Of a DNA stretch of 64,000 nucleotides, positions 62,183 to 64,000 are shown piece after piece. Made by a program: the position numbers and the translations under genes. The notes under the pieces are model-generated. The model worked only from the letters and a program-made list of their open reading frames with translations, made no database searches and was not told the origin of the DNA. Each line of letters begins with the position of its first letter. The first letter of the stretch is position 1. This stretch comes from Trabulsiella guamensis ATCC 49490 (lineage in GTDB: Bacteria; Pseudomonadota; Gammaproteobacteria; Enterobacterales; Enterobacteriaceae): positions 90,316-154,315 of the forward strand of contig NZ_JMTB01000078.1 of NCBI RefSeq assembly GCF_000734965.1, written 5' to 3'.

Positions 62183-62506
62183 ATGCGCGTCGTGTTGCTT
62201 TTCGTAGTATTACTTCTCAGTGGCTGTAGCCATATGGCAAATGACCAGTGGTCCGGACAGGATAAGGCGCAGCATTTTCTTGCGTCTGCCATGCTCTCCG
62301 CAGCGGGCAATGAATACGCTCAGCATCAGGGTATCAGCCATGATCGCAGCGCAGTAATCGGACTGCTGTTTTCCGTCAGCCTCGGGGCGGGTAAAGAGTT
62401 GTGGGACAGCCGCCCGACAGGAAGCGGCTGGAGCTGGAAAGATTTTGCCTGGGATGTCGCTGGTGCGACAACGGGGTTTGCCGTCTGGCAACTGGCGCAT
62501 CAGTAA
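62183..62506 (+). CDS. yfiM: YfiM, putative lipoprotein
   Basis: The product has 107 residues from [20 protein letters not shown], equal to E. coli YfiM; the ATG at 62165 would add six residues. The lipobox LLSGC puts the lipid-modified cysteine at residue 15. The rest ([20 protein letters not shown] and [20 protein letters not shown]) is a conserved domain of unknown function that recalls VanZ-like or lipid-handling membrane proteins. It ends 3 bases from the convergent kgtP stop codon. Confidence 0.88.
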   Translation: MRVVLLFVVLLLSGCSHMANDQWSGQDKAQHFLASAMLSAAGNEYAQHQGISHDRSAVIGLLFSVSLGAGKELWDSRPTGSGWSWKDFAWDVAGATTGFAVWQLAHQ

Positions 62507-62509
62507 CGC

Positions 62510-63808
62510 CTAGAGGCGCAGCCCTTTTCCTTTCGCATGCAGCATCAGCGACACCAGAAATGCCAGCGCGCCCATCAGGGTCACGTACCAGAAAAACGCC
62601 GACTCAAAACCCACCGATTTCAGCGACAACGCGACATATTCTGCCGATCCGCCAAACAAGGCATTCGCCACCGCATACGACAGACCAACCCCCAGCGCCC
62701 TGACCTGCGCCGGAAACATCTCCGCTTTCAGAATACCGCTTATCGAGGTATAGAAGCTGACGATAAGCAGGGCGCACATCACTAATACAAATGCAGCCAC
62801 AGGAGACGTCACGCTTTGCAGTGCGGACAATATCGGTACAGTACATACTGTCGCCAGTCCGCCAAAGATGAGCATTGACGTCCGGCGACCGATCCTGTCA
62901 GACAGCGCGCCGATAATCGGCTGGATCAACATAAACACAAACAGCGCTGCGGTCATCAGGATACTGGCAGTATTTGCGCTCATTCCTGCCGTATTGACCA
63001 GATACTTCTGCATATAGGTAGTGAAGGTATAAAACGTTAGCGAGCCCCCTGCAGTAAAACCCAGCACCATCAGGAACGCCTTGCGATTACGCCATAGTCC
63101 CTTAAAGGAACCTGCTTCTTTCAGCGTGCGCGTCTCTTTTTGTGAGGTTTCGTCCAGTTGACGACGCAGCCACAGCGCGACAATGGCCAGCACCGCTCCC
63201 AACGCAAACGGGATGCGCCAGCCCCAGGCATGCAGAGCTTCGCTACTCAGAATCTGTTGTAAGACGACAACAACCAGCAGCGCCAGCAACTGTCCGCCAA
63301 TCAGCGTCACATACTGGAAAGAGGCGTAAAACCCTTTGCGTCCTTCCACGGCGACTTCACTCATGTATGTTGCGCTGGTGCCATATTCTCCTCCGACCGA
63401 CAATCCCTGGAATAATCGGGCCAGCAATAACAGCGCGGGCGCCCAGGTGCCGATCGTGGCATAACCTGGCAGGCAAGCGATTACCAGTGAACCGAAACAC
63501 ATCATGCACACCGAGATCAGCATAGATTTTTTACGGCCGTGGCGGTCGGCGATACGACCAAAGAGCCAGCCACCAATCGGACGCATTAGAAATCCGGCTG
63601 CGAATACGCCAGCCGTTTGTAACAGTTGCGTGGTGGTGTTGCCCGCAGGGAAAAAGATATGGGCGAAATAGAGAGAGCAGAACGAGTAGACGTAGAAATC
63701 AAACCATTCCACCAGGTTACCTGAAGAGGCGCCGACAATCGCCCATACTCGTCGCCGGGTATCGCTACTGGTCAGTGAATCACGCGCAGCTATGCTCGTT
63801 TCGGTCAT
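62510..63808 (-). CDS. kgtP: KgtP, 2-oxoglutarate/H+ symporter (MFS)
   Basis: The product has 432 residues starting [20 protein letters not shown], the E. coli length; 13 more in-frame codons have no homology. It has 12 membrane segments with MHS-family features: [48 protein letters not shown] and [14 protein letters not shown]. It imports 2-oxoglutarate with protons. Confidence 0.97.
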   Translation of the reverse strand: MTETSIAARDSLTSSDTRRRVWAIVGASSGNLVEWFDFYVYSFCSLYFAHIFFPAGNTTTQLLQTAGVFAAGFLMRPIGGWLFGRIADRHGRKKSMLISVCMMCFGSLVIACLPGYATIGTWAPALLLLARLFQGLSVGGEYGTSATYMSEVAVEGRKGFYASFQYVTLIGGQLLALLVVVVLQQILSSEALHAWGWRIPFALGAVLAIVALWLRRQLDETSQKETRTLKEAGSFKGLWRNRKAFLMVLGFTAGGSLTFYTFTTYMQKYLVNTAGMSANTASILMTAALFVFMLIQPIIGALSDRIGRRTSMLIFGGLATVCTVPILSALQSVTSPVAAFVLVMCALLIVSFYTSISGILKAEMFPAQVRALGVGLSYAVANALFGGSAEYVALSLKSVGFESAFFWYVTLMGALAFLVSLMLHAKGKGLRL

Positions 63809-64000
63809 TGTCCTCGTTCTCCTGCCAAAGATGGATGCTTGTCTCATCGGGCGTCACACGCCGCTAAAATGACAAAATAAGTGGCAAAAATGTTACATAA
63901 TTGTTACGTTTAATTATGCGATGATGATCACGAATTCTGTTAGCAGGATCACGAATCAGGATTTTACGCAGATGGGGATGACGTTTTTTTTCTGCCGCGC

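Noticed and set aside
63809..64000. Start of an rRNA operon after kgtP
   Set aside because: In E. coli an rrn operon lies beyond kgtP, but these 192 bases show no rRNA or tRNA sequence I recognise.

Overview
The window is chromosomal DNA of an enterobacterium (Enterobacteriaceae, of the Escherichia/Citrobacter/Salmonella type). Nearly every protein is recognisable as an E. coli orthologue, and the gene order pepB-iscX ... glyA-hmp ... purL ... rpoE-nadB ... pssA-yfiM-kgtP is that of the E. coli 57-minute region. It is not E. coli K-12: the hcaREFCBD genes, yphC and the shoB/ohsC toxin locus are missing, and a different sugar-utilisation cluster occupies the hcaT-glyA interval. I cannot fix the genus from the sequence alone.

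Layout. Positions 1-6018 hold the iron-sulfur cluster assembly operon, read leftwards from an IscR-controlled promoter: iscR, iscS, iscU, iscA, hscB, hscA, fdx, iscX, then pepB (cut by the window edge). Positions 6019-9123 hold trmJ, suhB and csiE. Positions 9120-24815 are the accessory part: an orphan hcaT; a leftward operon of yphG, a sugar-porter MFS gene and an aldose-epimerase gene; a divergent ROK regulator (yphH); and a rightward operon with a periplasmic sugar-binding protein, an ABC ATPase, two permeases, an FGGY kinase carrying the D-ribulokinase signature TCSLV, and a KdsD-like SIS protein, followed by yphA. The likely logic is import of a pentose, pentulose or sugar derivative and phosphorylation to a 5-phosphate ketose, with the epimerase and the 1099-residue TPR protein YphG acting upstream. 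The substrate is unknown, and this is the least-described system in the window.

Positions 24860-38358 hold glyA, hmp, glnB, the glrR-qseG-glrK signalling operon, the sRNA gene glmY with a sigma-54 promoter and GlrR boxes, purL, mltF and tadA. Positions 38411-46925 hold pgpC, yfhH, yfhL, acpS-pdxJ-recO-era-rnc (with an RNase III-type leader hairpin) and lepB-lepA. Positions 47098-49886 hold the envelope stress operon rpoE-rseA-rseB-rseC, with a short upstream ORF and a sigma-E promoter. Positions 50209-63808 hold nadB, trmN, srmB, grcA, ung, yfiF, trxC, tapT, patZ, pssA, yfiM and kgtP. patZ carries a single-base insertion near its 5' end.

Regulatory signals readable by eye include three PurR boxes (glyA, glnB, purL), an NsrR dyad (hmp), a NadR box (nadB), two FNR boxes 53 bp apart (grcA), IscR type 1 sites, several bidirectional terminators and a REP pair after purL. 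I saw no tRNA or rRNA gene, insertion sequence, prophage or CRISPR array. The last 192 bases (63809-64000), upstream of kgtP, hold no feature I can support.
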